DNA from: Clostridia bacterium
GTDB taxonomy: Bacteria; Bacillota; Clostridia; CAKSNL01; HGM11501
NCBI GenBank assembly: GCA_017411325.1
Contig: JAFQQJ010000007.1
Span: 48,089 to 112,088 of the forward strand
Direction: 5' to 3'
DNA length: 64,000 bases
Part shown: positions 42,185 to 51,531 of the stretch, piece by piece
Layout: every line of letters begins with the position of its first letter
Numbering within the stretch: position 1 is the first letter of the stretch
Translations under genes and position numbers: made by a program
The notes under the pieces: model-generated
Seen by the model: only the letters and a program-made list of their open reading frames with translations
Database searches by the model: none
What the model was told of the DNA's origin: nothing

Positions 42185-43129
42185 TCAGCAGAATCCGAGA
42201 ATATCTTTTACCTCAGATTCTTCCAATGTAACATCTGCACCAAGCATCGAATCTTCAATCTGAGAAACTCTGCTTCCGCCTATTATCGGAAAAACATCCA
42301 CGGAAGCGGCGGATGAAAGAATGGCACATACGCAGGATGCAATGCTGATATTATATTTTCCGGAAAGTGCTTTAATCTTTTCAAGCCGTCTCAAATTTTC
42401 ATCGCAAAGATAGCGCTCCCTGGACTTTTCGGATAATCCGCCTTCCCCAAGAGAAGTCATTTTGGAGAAGAAGCCCTTTCCCTGGGAGGCGTATGCCGCA
42501 ACCGGCATACTTTTTTCGGCATAGTAGCAAAAGCTTTTCCTGTCCATATCAACCAGGGTTCTGTCTGCATTTCCGCCCGGTGCAATTATTGCGGGGCTGA
42601 AGCGAATCTGACTTGCACAAAAGCCCATAAGTCCGTTTTCCTCTGCATAGCGGTTCGCTTCCTCAATACGGTTTATCTTCCAGTTGGATGCACCGAATTT
42701 CTTTATTTTGCCTTCGGCTACAAATTTATTCATGGTTGTTATTATTTCGCTTACAGGAAGCCTTTCATCATCTCTGTGAAGCCAGTAAAACTCAATTTGC
42801 GGAATTTTTAAGGCATCAATGCTTTTTCCAAGGTCGCTTCTCAATTCTCCTTCACTTAATCTGGATACAGGAAGGTCGGAAGTTCTCTGAAATCCACCCT
42901 TGGTTGAAAGAAATATGTCTTCATATCCTCTTTCACGAAGCCATTTTCCGATAACCTTTTCTGATTCTCCTTCAGCATAAAGTCTTGCTGTATCTATATG
43001 GCGACCTCCAAGAGAATAATATTTATCCATTATATCAAAGGAATCCTTTTCAGATATTGTTTCTCCGAAATATGCTGTTCCGAGAAGAATTTTTGAACTT
43101 ATTTTACCAAAGCTTTCAGAATATTTCAT
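42185..43129 (-). CDS. Aldo/keto reductase
   Basis: NAD(P)H-dependent oxidoreductase with a TIM barrel, 314 residues. Catalytic tetrad members are visible: Asp in GGRHIDTARLYAEG (with Tyr), Lys in FLSTKGGF and His in YWLHRDD. The C-terminal GGSRVSQIEDSML is the cofactor-binding end. The start at 43129 follows GAGGTG. First gene of a probable two-gene operon with the CARF nuclease. Substrate unknown. Confidence 0.9.
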   Translation of the reverse strand: MKYSESFGKISSKILLGTAYFGETISEKDSFDIMDKYYSLGGRHIDTARLYAEGESEKVIGKWLRERGYEDIFLSTKGGFQRTSDLPVSRLSEGELRSDLGKSIDALKIPQIEFYWLHRDDERLPVSEIITTMNKFVAEGKIKKFGASNWKINRIEEANRYAEENGLMGFCASQIRFSPAIIAPGGNADRTLVDMDRKSFCYYAEKSMPVAAYASQGKGFFSKMTSLGEGGLSEKSRERYLCDENLRRLEKIKALSGKYNISIASCVCAILSSAASVDVFPIIGGSRVSQIEDSMLGADVTLEESEVKDILGFC

Positions 43130-43160
43130 AATGCACCTCATAATTAAATTTCTTTTTTAC

Positions 43161-43189
43161 AGTATATCACACTTATTCATTTAATTCAA
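43161..43189 (-). promoter_or_regulatory. Promoter of the aldo/keto reductase-CARF nuclease operon
   Basis: Minus-strand TTGAAT, 17-bp spacer, TATACT. Confidence 0.72.
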
Positions 43190-43193
43190 TAAT

Positions 43194-43227
43194 AAAAAGC
43201 TAAGCATTGAGCGATGCTTAGCTTTTT
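43194..43227. terminator. Terminator after the serpin gene
   Basis: 14-bp perfect stem (43194-43207 with 43214-43227), six-base loop, A5/T5 flanks. Confidence 0.88.
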
Positions 43228-43230
43228 AGC

Positions 43231-44973
43231 TTACATATATTCTCCAATAAAAAGAACCTCGCCGGATGTTTTATCCTTTATCACATAGGTAAAGGGCTTA
43301 TCGAATTTAAATTCTATGGGCACAGGAGGTTTTGCCGAGGTCGCTCCCGCCATTATCCCCGTAACTGCCGCGGCTTCCGTTCCCTCTTCATCCACCTTTA
43401 TATAGGTTTTGTGGATACCGTCGGTGACTTGCATATTTCCATAATCGCACATCTTTGTAAGATCGGCTGCCTCCGTGAAAGACACCTTCATTCCAAGGCT
43501 TTTAAGTGTATCCGAAAGGTTTAATGTAGTTTCTGTTTCAAACTTCGGAAGATAAAGCGATACATAGGTGCTTTTAAGTTCCTCGCCCGAAATTAAGCTA
43601 TCGGCATCGCTCACTCTGTCATCTCCCATAAGGATGTACATACTTATGTTGATGTCCTCTCTGTAGGCATCTTTGAACATTCCGTTTTCGTCGGCTTCTT
43701 CCACACGATTTTTATAGGGAAGTTCTAAAATTTTAAGTCCATCATTATAAAATACATTCATATAGCCGGTTCTTCTCATAAAGTCTTCTTCCCTGTCGCC
43801 TGTAACTCCGTGGAAGGTATCCTTACAGGTTGCACCCTTATTAAATTCATTCTGCCAGGAAGCCTTGAAATATACTGCATTTACCAAAAGCGCGTAAAAA
43901 TCCGGCTTTTGTATAAGACTTTTGATTTTACCGTTGGTTTTATCACTTACCCAGTCATTTACCGTTTTTACCGCCGTTTTGTTATCGGTTTTCATAACTT
44001 CGGCATTGTAATAATTGCTTACGGTTTCTTTATAGCTATCTGAAAAATTCTGATTCGTATTGTCCTTATTCATCCATACAGAATTTGCTGTATTTAAGGT
44101 AAAGCTTTTACTATCCGCATACTTTCCTGCAAGAGTCTTCATTTCTTCGTTATATTCCGTAAGGTTTTCAATTCCGAGAAGCGACAGGATTTCTTTCTTC
44201 GTTTCACCCTCTGCACCGTTTGCAAGCAGCAATAATGCAATCTTCACGGAAAAAGGAGAAACCATATAGCTTTCATCTGATTTGATTTTGTTATAAAATT
44301 TATCGGCAAAGCTCAAAGGTTTTGCCGCAGGCGTTCCGCACCAGAGCACACCTTCTAAATCCTCATATTTAAGAAGACCTTTTTCAATATGTTTTTCGTA
44401 GGTCATAACCCCGTCGGCGCATTTGGCACTTAAGGCTGAGTGAATTATTCTTGTAACATCACTTCTTGTAAGTATAAAGTTCTGTTTTACCACACTTTTT
44501 GTAAAGTTATTTGATAAAACGTCGTACTCATCTCCCTTTTCAAGGGCATTTTCAAGAGTAATGCCGGAATAGCCCATTGCTGATAAGAGAATTTTTATAA
44601 ATTCCTGTCCCGTAACGGTTCTGTCGGGAGCATAAAGAGTTTCAGAAATGCCGTTAACAAAGCCTTTTTCATAAAATAGGTCAACTGTTTTTTCCGCCCA
44701 GTGCCCTTTTATGTCGGTGAAAGGCGAAGCTTTTGCCCCTTCATCATCCATAGCAAGGGTGCGCATAATAAAGGTAAGCGCCTCGGCTCTTGTAACCTCT
44801 CTTTCAAGCTCAAAGCCCTTTTCCGTTCCCTTTAATATTCCTATTCTGTCAAGCCCTCCGCCGTTATAAAGCGGAATTTCTTCTCGGGAAAGCATATTTT
44901 TTTCCTCTGCCGTAATACTGAGCATCGGAATTACCAGAATTAATGCCAGAATTAGTGCCAATACTTTTTTCAT
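43231..44973 (-). CDS. Secreted serpin with N-terminal SLH-like domains
   Basis: 580 residues. Signal peptide 1-22, then S-layer-homology-like repeats (REVTRAEALTFIMRTL; PFTDIKGHWAEKTVDLFYEKGFVNG) over about 40-200 that would anchor it to the cell wall, then a serpin domain (about 215-580): NTANSVWMNKD, LVNAVYFKASWQNEF, SLYLPKFETETTLNL. The hinge EEGTEAAAVTG is of the inhibitory type, and the reactive loop continues GIMAGATSAKPP, with P1-P1' around Thr-Ser by count. A cell-surface inhibitor of serine proteases such as elastase-like enzymes is likely. The start follows AAAGGAGG. Confidence 0.92.
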   Translation of the reverse strand: MKKVLALILALILVIPMLSITAEEKNMLSREEIPLYNGGGLDRIGILKGTEKGFELEREVTRAEALTFIMRTLAMDDEGAKASPFTDIKGHWAEKTVDLFYEKGFVNGISETLYAPDRTVTGQEFIKILLSAMGYSGITLENALEKGDEYDVLSNNFTKSVVKQNFILTRSDVTRIIHSALSAKCADGVMTYEKHIEKGLLKYEDLEGVLWCGTPAAKPLSFADKFYNKIKSDESYMVSPFSVKIALLLLANGAEGETKKEILSLLGIENLTEYNEEMKTLAGKYADSKSFTLNTANSVWMNKDNTNQNFSDSYKETVSNYYNAEVMKTDNKTAVKTVNDWVSDKTNGKIKSLIQKPDFYALLVNAVYFKASWQNEFNKGATCKDTFHGVTGDREEDFMRRTGYMNVFYNDGLKILELPYKNRVEEADENGMFKDAYREDINISMYILMGDDRVSDADSLISGEELKSTYVSLYLPKFETETTLNLSDTLKSLGMKVSFTEAADLTKMCDYGNMQVTDGIHKTYIKVDEEGTEAAAVTGIMAGATSAKPPVPIEFKFDKPFTYVIKDKTSGEVLFIGEYM

Positions 44974-45024
44974 AAAATTACCTCCTTTACCAATAATACA
45001 AATGAGAAAGCAAAAAGGTTGCAA

Positions 45025-45050
45025 AAAGCGGCTTCAAAAGAAGCCGCTTT
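45025..45050 (-). terminator. Terminator after glnS
   Basis: 11-bp perfect GC-rich stem around AAAA, followed on the minus strand by T5, three bases after the glnS stop. Confidence 0.85.
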
Positions 45051-45053
45051 AAC

Positions 45054-46715
45054 TCATTTATTCTGCTTTGACCAGGTATCCTTTAAGGTTACCGCACGGT
45101 TAAAGACCATATCATCCGCCTTGGAATCACGGCAGAAATAACCCAGACGAACAAACTGGAACTTGTCGCCCTTTTGGGCTTCACCGAGGCTTTCCTCAAG
45201 CTTGCAGTTTTCATAAGTCTTTAAGGAGTCGGGATTTAAGTAGTCAAGATAGTTCTCGCCTTCCTCCAGATCGCCCACATTTTCCTTTAAGAAAAGGTGC
45301 TCATAAAGATTTACCTTCGCATCAACCGCGTGAGCAGCAGATACCCAGTGAACAGTTCCCTTTATCTTTCTTCCGTCAACGGGATTGCCGTTTGCTGTTT
45401 CAAGGTCTGCAGTACAAAGGATTTCAGTTACGTTACCTTCTGCGTCGGTCTTAACTTCGTTGCACTTAATTATGTATGCACCCATAAGTCTTACTTCCCC
45501 GTCGGGCTTTAAGCGGTGGAATTTGGGAGGAGGAACCAGTGCAAAGTCATCTCTCTCAATATAAACTTCACCGGAGAAGGCAACCTTTCTTGTTCCTGCA
45601 TTTTCATCCTCGGGGTTATTGGGGATATCGAAATATTCTGTCTTTCCCTCGGGATAATTTGTAATTTTCACCTTAACGGGATCAAGCACCGCCATTTTAC
45701 GAAGTGCCTTCTTGTTAAGCTCGTTTCTTACGCAGTATTCTAAAAGTCCGATATCAACAACGCTGTCGGTTTTGGCAACGCCGGCTCTCTTTACGAATTC
45801 CATAATAGCCTCGGGAGTATAGCCTCTTCTGCGAAGTCCCGATAAGGTGGGCATTCTGGGATCGTCCCAACCGTCAACCTTGCCTTTTTCAACAAGTTCA
45901 CGAAGATAACGCTTACTTAAAACGGTGTGAGTTATGTTGATTCTTGCAAATTCAATCTGACGGGGCTTTGCTTCAAAGCCGATATTGTCAACCACCCAGT
46001 TATATAAAGGTCTGTGGTTTTCAAACTCGATGGAGCAAAGAGAATGAGTAATTCCCTCCAGAGCATCCTGAATGGGATGAGCATAGTCATAAAGAGGATA
46101 AATGCACCATTTCTTACCCTGTCTGTGATGCTCTACATATACAATTCTGTAAATGGCAGGATCACGCATATTCATATTAGGCGATGCCATATCGATTTTC
46201 GCACGGAGGGTTTTCGAGCCTTCGGGGAATTCTCCGTTTTTCATTTTCTCGAAAAGCTCTAAATTTTCCTCTACGCTTCTGTCGCGGTAGGGGCTGTTTT
46301 TACCGGGCTCTGTAAGTGTTCCGCGGTACTCTCTCATTTCATCCTGAGTAAGGTCGCAGACATATGCCTTACCGTCCTTTATAAGCTTTACGGCATATTC
46401 ATAGCACTTATCGAAATAGTCTGAACCATAGAAAATTCCGCCTGTGGGCTCTGCACCAAGCCAGCGTAAATCCTCCTCAATGGACTCAACGTATTCGTTA
46501 TCTTCCCTTGCGGGGTTGGTATCGTCATAACGGAGATTGAAAAGTCCGCCGTACTTTTTGGCTGTGGAGGAGTTTATCCATATAGCCTTGGCACTTCCGA
46601 TATGAAGGTATCCGTTGGGCTCAGGAGGAAAACGGGTGTGTATTTTATTTACGTGTCCCTTCTCCAGGTCCTCGTCAATAAACTCGTGTATAAAGTTTGT
46701 ATATTCTTCTGACAT
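45054..46715 (-). CDS. glnS: Glutaminyl-tRNA synthetase
   Basis: Class I synthetase, 553 residues. HIGH motif PPEPNGYLHIGSAKA near 30-44, KMSKS-type VLSKRYL near 270, then the anticodon-binding beta-barrels (FALVPPPKFHRLKPDGEVRL). Presence of GlnRS means Gln-tRNA is charged directly rather than only by transamidation. The start follows AAGGAGG. Last gene of aspC-gltX-glnS. Confidence 0.97.
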   Translation of the reverse strand: MSEEYTNFIHEFIDEDLEKGHVNKIHTRFPPEPNGYLHIGSAKAIWINSSTAKKYGGLFNLRYDDTNPAREDNEYVESIEEDLRWLGAEPTGGIFYGSDYFDKCYEYAVKLIKDGKAYVCDLTQDEMREYRGTLTEPGKNSPYRDRSVEENLELFEKMKNGEFPEGSKTLRAKIDMASPNMNMRDPAIYRIVYVEHHRQGKKWCIYPLYDYAHPIQDALEGITHSLCSIEFENHRPLYNWVVDNIGFEAKPRQIEFARINITHTVLSKRYLRELVEKGKVDGWDDPRMPTLSGLRRRGYTPEAIMEFVKRAGVAKTDSVVDIGLLEYCVRNELNKKALRKMAVLDPVKVKITNYPEGKTEYFDIPNNPEDENAGTRKVAFSGEVYIERDDFALVPPPKFHRLKPDGEVRLMGAYIIKCNEVKTDAEGNVTEILCTADLETANGNPVDGRKIKGTVHWVSAAHAVDAKVNLYEHLFLKENVGDLEEGENYLDYLNPDSLKTYENCKLEESLGEAQKGDKFQFVRLGYFCRDSKADDMVFNRAVTLKDTWSKQNK

Positions 46716-46727
46716 ACATATGCCTCC

Positions 46728-48377
46728 TTAATTTAAGGCTGCGATTGCCTTGTTGATTCGCTCTTCAAGCTTGTCCTTACCAAGGATGTTGAATATGCAG
46801 TACATATCGGGAGAATTTGTTCTTCCGCAAACTGCAATACGAAGAATCATGGAAACGTCGCCTACATTACCCTTATAAGCATCGGGATTTTCCTTGTAAG
46901 CCTTCATATCTCCGCAGAAGCCGTGCTTTTCTGAAAGTGCACGGATTTTTTCAAACCAGGCGGAGTTATCGTCGTTTTCATCATAAACGCTCATATATTC
47001 TGAAAGTATAGCAAGGATATCTTCCTTATCAAGCTTTTCATCGTAGGTATAGTCGGGTGTGAAGAGTTCATCAAAGAAGAAGTCCATATAGCCTTTAACC
47101 TCGCTCCAGATACCGAAGTCCTTTCTGGGCTTCTTGCCGCCTCTGCCGATTGCAAGAATTGCCTTGGAATAAGCTTCATCACGGGTGAAGAGCTTGTAGA
47201 ATTCCTCATCATATTCCTTCGCCCACTGGGCAACATAGTCATAAACCTCATCCGCTGTAAGACGTGAAACATAGTTTTTACTTACGTCGTTTAACTTGAC
47301 TATATCAAAAAGTGATCCTGATACACTCATCTTCTTATACTGGAAGGGGTATTCCCTTGCATTCTTGTCGGGGTTTGTCATTCTCCACTGCTCAAAGCTT
47401 GAGTTAAGAAGTGTTAAGATATATTCATAAACCGCGTCAGCCGCATAGCCTTCCTTTGCATAAAAGGTAAGCGCTGCTTCGGGGTCCTTTCTCTTGGAAA
47501 GCTTTCTCTTGGAATCTCCGTCCATCTTCATAAGGGGTGCGATGTGAAGATACTTGGGCGCTTTCCACTCAAGAGCCCTGAAAAGCTGAAGGTGGAAAGG
47601 AAGTGTGGATAACCACTCGTCACCTCTTACAACGTGAGTTGTTCCCATCAGGTGATCGTCAACAACGTGTGCAAAGTGATATGTGGGAATTCCGTCGGAC
47701 TTTAATAATACATGGTCGATATCGTTTTCTGAAACGTCGATATCACCCTTTACAAGGTCCTTGAACTTAATCTTGTTATTGCAGTTACCCATACTCTTAA
47801 AACGGAGCACGAAGCTTTTTCCTGCATCAATATTTGCCTTTATCTCGTCAAAGGAAAGGTCACGGCACTTTGCCCATTTACCGAAGTAACCAAAGTTGCT
47901 CTTTTCTTCCTCCTGAGCCTTATGTGTAGCCTCTAAATCCTCTTCTGTGCAGAAGCAGGGATAAGCCATTCCCTTTTCAACAAGCATTTTCGCAAAGGTT
48001 TTATAGATATTTTCTCTCTGTCTCTGACGGTAAGGGCCGTATGCACCGTTATCCCCGTCTATTGTTGCACCCTCGTCAAAGTTGAGCCGGAAGGTCTTAA
48101 AAGCCTTTAAGATAACTTCAACAGCGCCTTCAACCTCACGCTTTGCATCGGTGTCCTCGATACGGAGATAGAAAATACCTCCTGACTGATGTGCCATTCT
48201 TTCGCAGGTGATGGCGGGGAAAAGATTTCCGAAATGCACGAATCCTGTGGGGCTTGGTGCAATTCTTGTTACCATAGCGCCCTCCGGAAGGTTTCTTTCG
48301 GGGAAAAGAGCATAAATGTCTTCGGGAGTAGTTTTAATATCGCCGAATAAAAGCTCGGCAAGTTTCATATAGTCCAT
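46728..48377 (-). CDS. gltX: Glutamyl-tRNA synthetase
   Basis: Class I synthetase, 549 residues. HIGH-equivalent APSPTGFVHFGNLFPA near 41-56 and KMSKS-equivalent KRKLSKRKDPEA near 290. The C-terminal helical domain carries anticodon recognition. It is longer than the usual 470-490 residues, with an N-terminal extension of about 35 residues before the catalytic fold. The start at 48377 follows AAAGGA. Twelve bp ahead of glnS. Confidence 0.95.
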   Translation of the reverse strand: MDYMKLAELLFGDIKTTPEDIYALFPERNLPEGAMVTRIAPSPTGFVHFGNLFPAITCERMAHQSGGIFYLRIEDTDAKREVEGAVEVILKAFKTFRLNFDEGATIDGDNGAYGPYRQRQRENIYKTFAKMLVEKGMAYPCFCTEEDLEATHKAQEEEKSNFGYFGKWAKCRDLSFDEIKANIDAGKSFVLRFKSMGNCNNKIKFKDLVKGDIDVSENDIDHVLLKSDGIPTYHFAHVVDDHLMGTTHVVRGDEWLSTLPFHLQLFRALEWKAPKYLHIAPLMKMDGDSKRKLSKRKDPEAALTFYAKEGYAADAVYEYILTLLNSSFEQWRMTNPDKNAREYPFQYKKMSVSGSLFDIVKLNDVSKNYVSRLTADEVYDYVAQWAKEYDEEFYKLFTRDEAYSKAILAIGRGGKKPRKDFGIWSEVKGYMDFFFDELFTPDYTYDEKLDKEDILAILSEYMSVYDENDDNSAWFEKIRALSEKHGFCGDMKAYKENPDAYKGNVGDVSMILRIAVCGRTNSPDMYCIFNILGKDKLEERINKAIAALN

Positions 48378-48398
48378 TTGAAAATTCCTTTCTATGGC

Positions 48399-49592
48399 TT
48401 ATTTTAATTCGGATACAAACTCGGTCAGTCTGTCAAGACCTTTGTCAATGTTTTCCATACTTGTGGCATATGACCAGCGCACATAGTCATCATTTCCGAA
48501 GCCTGAGCAGGGCACTACCGCAACCAGCTTCTTTTCAAGGAAGAGGTTTGCAAAATCGTCGGAGGTTTTTATAACCACACCGTCTATGCTCTTGCCCTTG
48601 ATTTTAGAAATATTCATCATTACATAAAAAGCACCTTCGGGCATTAAAGCGGAAACGCCTTCAATTTTATTCATACGTTCCACCATATGGTTACGGCGTT
48701 CCTTAAACGCTTTTTTCATTTCTTCAACGCTGTCCATAGGGCCGTTCAATGCCGCAACTGTTGCCGCCTGGGCAATTGAGTTGGGGTTTGAAGTATAATG
48801 GCTCTGAACATTTGCCATAATCTTTGTAATTTCCGCATTTGCCGCAGTATAGCCTATTCTCCAGCCTGTCATTGCAAAGGTTTTTGATACACCGTTTACG
48901 ATGATGGTTCTGTTTTTCATATCCTCATCGATAGCTGCAATGGAAATGGGTGTCTCAAAGTCATAAACAAGCTTTTCATATATTTCATCGGATATCACAT
49001 AAAGGTCGTGCTTCTTAATAACCTCGGCAATTTCACGAAGCTCCTTTTCGGAATAAACCATACCCGTGGGGTTTGAAGGAGTATTTAAAATAATTGCTTT
49101 TGTCTTATCTGTTATAGCTTCCTCAAGCTCCTTTGCGGTAAACTTAAATCCGTTTTCTTCGCTTGTCTGAATTATAACCGGCACACCGTCCTGGATTAAA
49201 ACCATTTCCTTGTAGCTTACCCAGTAAGGAGCTGAAAAGATTACCTCGTCCCCGGGATTTACAAGAGCACCGATTGCATTTAAAAGAGAATGCTTTGCAC
49301 CGTTTGATACAACGATATTTGTCACATCGTAATCAAGGCCGTTTTCTTCCTTGAACTTTTTACATATTGCCTTTTTAAGCTCAACCGTTCCCGAAGCGGG
49401 TGTATATTTTGTAACGCCGTCGTTAATCGCTTTGATTGCAGCTTCTTTAATATGGTCGGGGGTATCAAAATCAGGCTCACCTGCACCGAAGCCGACAACA
49501 TCTTCTCCAGAAGCCTTCATAGCCTTATATTTTGAGTCTATCATCAAGGTTGATGACGGGCTTATTGACTTATATTTTCTGCTGAGTTCCAT
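48399..49592 (-). CDS. aspC: Pyridoxal phosphate aminotransferase, aspartate aminotransferase type
   Basis: 397-residue class I/II aminotransferase of the Bacillus AspB group. FGAGEPDFDTPDHI near 33, NTPSNPTGMVYSE near 165, PLP lysine in VSKTFAMTGWRIGY near 235, and the arginine near the C-terminus in YVRWSYATS for substrate carboxylate. Catalyses aspartate/oxoglutarate transamination by family. The start at 49592 follows GGAGG. First gene of the aspC-gltX-glnS run. Confidence 0.9.
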   Translation of the reverse strand: MELSRKYKSISPSSTLMIDSKYKAMKASGEDVVGFGAGEPDFDTPDHIKEAAIKAINDGVTKYTPASGTVELKKAICKKFKEENGLDYDVTNIVVSNGAKHSLLNAIGALVNPGDEVIFSAPYWVSYKEMVLIQDGVPVIIQTSEENGFKFTAKELEEAITDKTKAIILNTPSNPTGMVYSEKELREIAEVIKKHDLYVISDEIYEKLVYDFETPISIAAIDEDMKNRTIIVNGVSKTFAMTGWRIGYTAANAEITKIMANVQSHYTSNPNSIAQAATVAALNGPMDSVEEMKKAFKERRNHMVERMNKIEGVSALMPEGAFYVMMNISKIKGKSIDGVVIKTSDDFANLFLEKKLVAVVPCSGFGNDDYVRWSYATSMENIDKGLDRLTEFVSELK

Positions 49593-49624
49593 AGTATAAC
49601 CTCCGGTATTTATTCTAAACACTT

Positions 49625-49653
49625 ATTATACAATATTTTCTTTGTTTTTGCAA
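49625..49653 (-). promoter_or_regulatory. Promoter of the aspC-gltX-glnS operon
   Basis: Minus-strand TTGCAA, 17-bp spacer, TATAAT, 33 bp before the aspC start. Confidence 0.75.
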
Positions 49654-49658
49654 GCTTT

Positions 49659-50519
49659 TTACATTAAATTTCCTCTTAAAATACGCAAAAAATTTTCTCC
49701 CGCAATCTTTTTTGCTATTCGCCCGCCGTAAATGGCATCAAGCTTTTCGCAAAGTGCATAAACGGAGGCACTCCCCTCTATTTCCTTCGGCATTTTATCA
49801 ATACCGTCAAAGTCGGAGCCTATGCCGATATTATCCTCTCCGCCCAGAGATAAAAAGGCGTCAATATGTCTTATTATATCGTCCGTATCGGCATCCTTTC
49901 TGCCAAGAAAAGGCGGGTAAAAATTAATACCCAAAACGCCGCCGTTTTCCTTTAATGCGAAAAACTGTTCTTTCGTTATATTTCTTTTATGATCACAAAT
50001 TTCTTTACAGCAGCTGTGGGAAAGCACAACAGGCTTTTTCGCGTTTTCAAGAACTTCATAAAAGCTTCTTTCTCCCATATGGGATAAATCTGCCGTTATG
50101 CCAAGGTGCTCCATTTTTGAAAGCACATCTTTTCCGAGGGCAGTGAGCCCTGTATCTTCCTCCATAGCACTTCCCGCCAGGTGGTTATTGTAGTTCCAGG
50201 TCATACCTATCATTCTTACTCCGCGGCCGTAGAGATAATCCACCTTATCAGGCGAATCAATCGCTCCTGCATCCTCAACGGACAAAAGAGCTTTCTTGCC
50301 CTTCTTATCAAGGTCGCTTTTTAAGATAACCTTGATAAATCCGGTCATTTTATCGTATGTGTCTATTAAGCTTTCCAATCTCTCAAAGCTTTTATTTTCT
50401 CCTGAAAAAGCCGCAAAAACCTGAAAATAATCGTCCTTCATCAATGACGGCGAAACATGAGTTTCAGCTATTCCGTCCGCCCACTTTGATAAGGTATCGC
50501 AATGAGCATCAATTATCAT
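49659..50519 (-). CDS. Membrane dipeptidase family (peptidase M19)
   Basis: 286-residue zinc dipeptidase of the renal dipeptidase family: IDAHCDT at the N-terminus, VLSHSCC near 168 and NIGIGSDFDGID near 235 carry metal ligands. There is no signal peptide, so it is cytosolic. It overlaps the RseC-like gene upstream by 11 bp. Confidence 0.92.
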   Translation of the reverse strand: MIIDAHCDTLSKWADGIAETHVSPSLMKDDYFQVFAAFSGENKSFERLESLIDTYDKMTGFIKVILKSDLDKKGKKALLSVEDAGAIDSPDKVDYLYGRGVRMIGMTWNYNNHLAGSAMEEDTGLTALGKDVLSKMEHLGITADLSHMGERSFYEVLENAKKPVVLSHSCCKEICDHKRNITKEQFFALKENGGVLGINFYPPFLGRKDADTDDIIRHIDAFLSLGGEDNIGIGSDFDGIDKMPKEIEGSASVYALCEKLDAIYGGRIAKKIAGENFLRILRGNLM

Positions 50520-50907
50520 TTTGAATTGTCTCCGTTTTTTCCATTTTACTTCTGAAGCTCTTGCATTTTGCCAGAAGATTGGAAATAAAAGCGCAGATTA
50601 AAAATGCCGATACAAAAATCAATGTAAGTGCAAGCTCATTTTTCACAAACACAAAGGAAACAAAAAATATTATAAGCGGCAAAATATATGTCACAAGAGA
50701 AAGAATAACCGTTTTACAGGATTCTAAATATATTTTAACCCTGTCGCCTTTTTCTGCGTCGCATTCGTTTAACACAAGGACTTTTCTCATCTTGCTTATA
50801 TCACACATTCCGCAGGAAGCACAGTTATCACCGCAGGAGCTTTCCTTTTTTATTGTAACTTCAGCATAGCCGCCTTTTATTTCCGAAACCGTTCCGAATT
50901 GTTCCAT
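50509..50907 (-). CDS. RseC/MucC-like (SoxR-reducing) membrane protein
   Basis: 132 residues. N-terminal cysteine-rich segment SSCGDNCASCGMCDIS near 25-40, typical of the RseC/RsxC-associated family, then two membrane helices (about 68-90 and 92-112) and a basic tail. In other bacteria relatives help to keep SoxR reduced or act with Rnf; no rnf genes are in this window. The start at 50907 follows AAGGA with eight bases. Confidence 0.8.
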   Translation of the reverse strand: MEQFGTVSEIKGGYAEVTIKKESSCGDNCASCGMCDISKMRKVLVLNECDAEKGDRVKIYLESCKTVILSLVTYILPLIIFFVSFVFVKNELALTLIFVSAFLICAFISNLLAKCKSFRSKMEKTETIQNDN

Positions 50908-50928
50908 ATCAAGCATCCTTTCAAAAAA

Positions 50929-50950
50929 CTGCTGTACATAAGTACAGCAG
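50929..50950 (-). terminator. Terminator after mntP
   Basis: 9-bp perfect stem CTGCTGTAC / GTACAGCAG with T7 on the minus strand, five bases after the mntP stop. Confidence 0.82.
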
Positions 50951-50955
50951 CCATC

Positions 50956-51531
50956 TTATTTGACAAAACCTTCCACAAGCATTTTTACACCTATAACAAT
51001 TAGTATAATTCCACCTGCAAGCTCTGCTCTTTTTTCAAAAAGCTTTCCCACTTTTTTACCGAGAACTGCGCCGGTAAAGGAACAGCCGAATGCAACGATA
51101 CCTATTACTGCCGAAGATAAAAGCTTTCCGCAGCCTCCATCGGACATTATGCAAAAGCTTAAACCTACCGCTAAGGCATCAATACTTGTTGCAATTGCCT
51201 GAAGAGTAAGCTCTCCATAGCCCAGTCTTTCCTTTGTTTCTTCCTTTTCCTCTTCCTCTTTTTTCAAAGATTCAATTATCATCCTTACACCTAAAAACGA
51301 TAAAATCCCGCAAGCAAGAAATGGTGCCATAATTCCCACAAAGGAAGCAATTTTTTCACCTACCGCATAGCCCAAAAGCGGCATCGCAAACTGAAATCCA
51401 CCAAAGAAAACAGCCATTAAAAGAGCATCCTTTAATTTGCAGTTACGAAGTCTTATACCATTGGTGACAGACACCGTCATAGCATCTATTGCCAGTATAA
51501 AGGCAACCGATATAAGTTCTATATAACTCAT
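50956..51531 (-). CDS. mntP: MntP-type manganese efflux pump
   Basis: 191-residue membrane protein with six predicted helices. The two conserved acidic motifs are visible: AIDAMTVSV in helix 1 and TSIDALAVG in helix 4. A central acidic/basic loop (KKEEEEKEETKER) separates the halves. Exports Mn2+ by family. No yybP-ykoY-like leader is in front, since its start overlaps the ctpA stop by 4 bp. Confidence 0.88.
   Translation of the reverse strand: MSYIELISVAFILAIDAMTVSVTNGIRLRNCKLKDALLMAVFFGGFQFAMPLLGYAVGEKIASFVGIMAPFLACGILSFLGVRMIIESLKKEEEEKEETKERLGYGELTLQAIATSIDALAVGLSFCIMSDGGCGKLLSSAVIGIVAFGCSFTGAVLGKKVGKLFEKRAELAGGIILIVIGVKMLVEGFVK

Noticed and set aside
40978..43129. Complete type III CRISPR defence island
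   Set aside because: Only the CARF nuclease is present; neighbours are an aldo/keto reductase, an ABC transporter and a serpin.
50956..51531. Manganese riboswitch before mntP
   Set aside because: The mntP start overlaps the ctpA stop, and the space before ctpA holds only a promoter and ribosome binding site.
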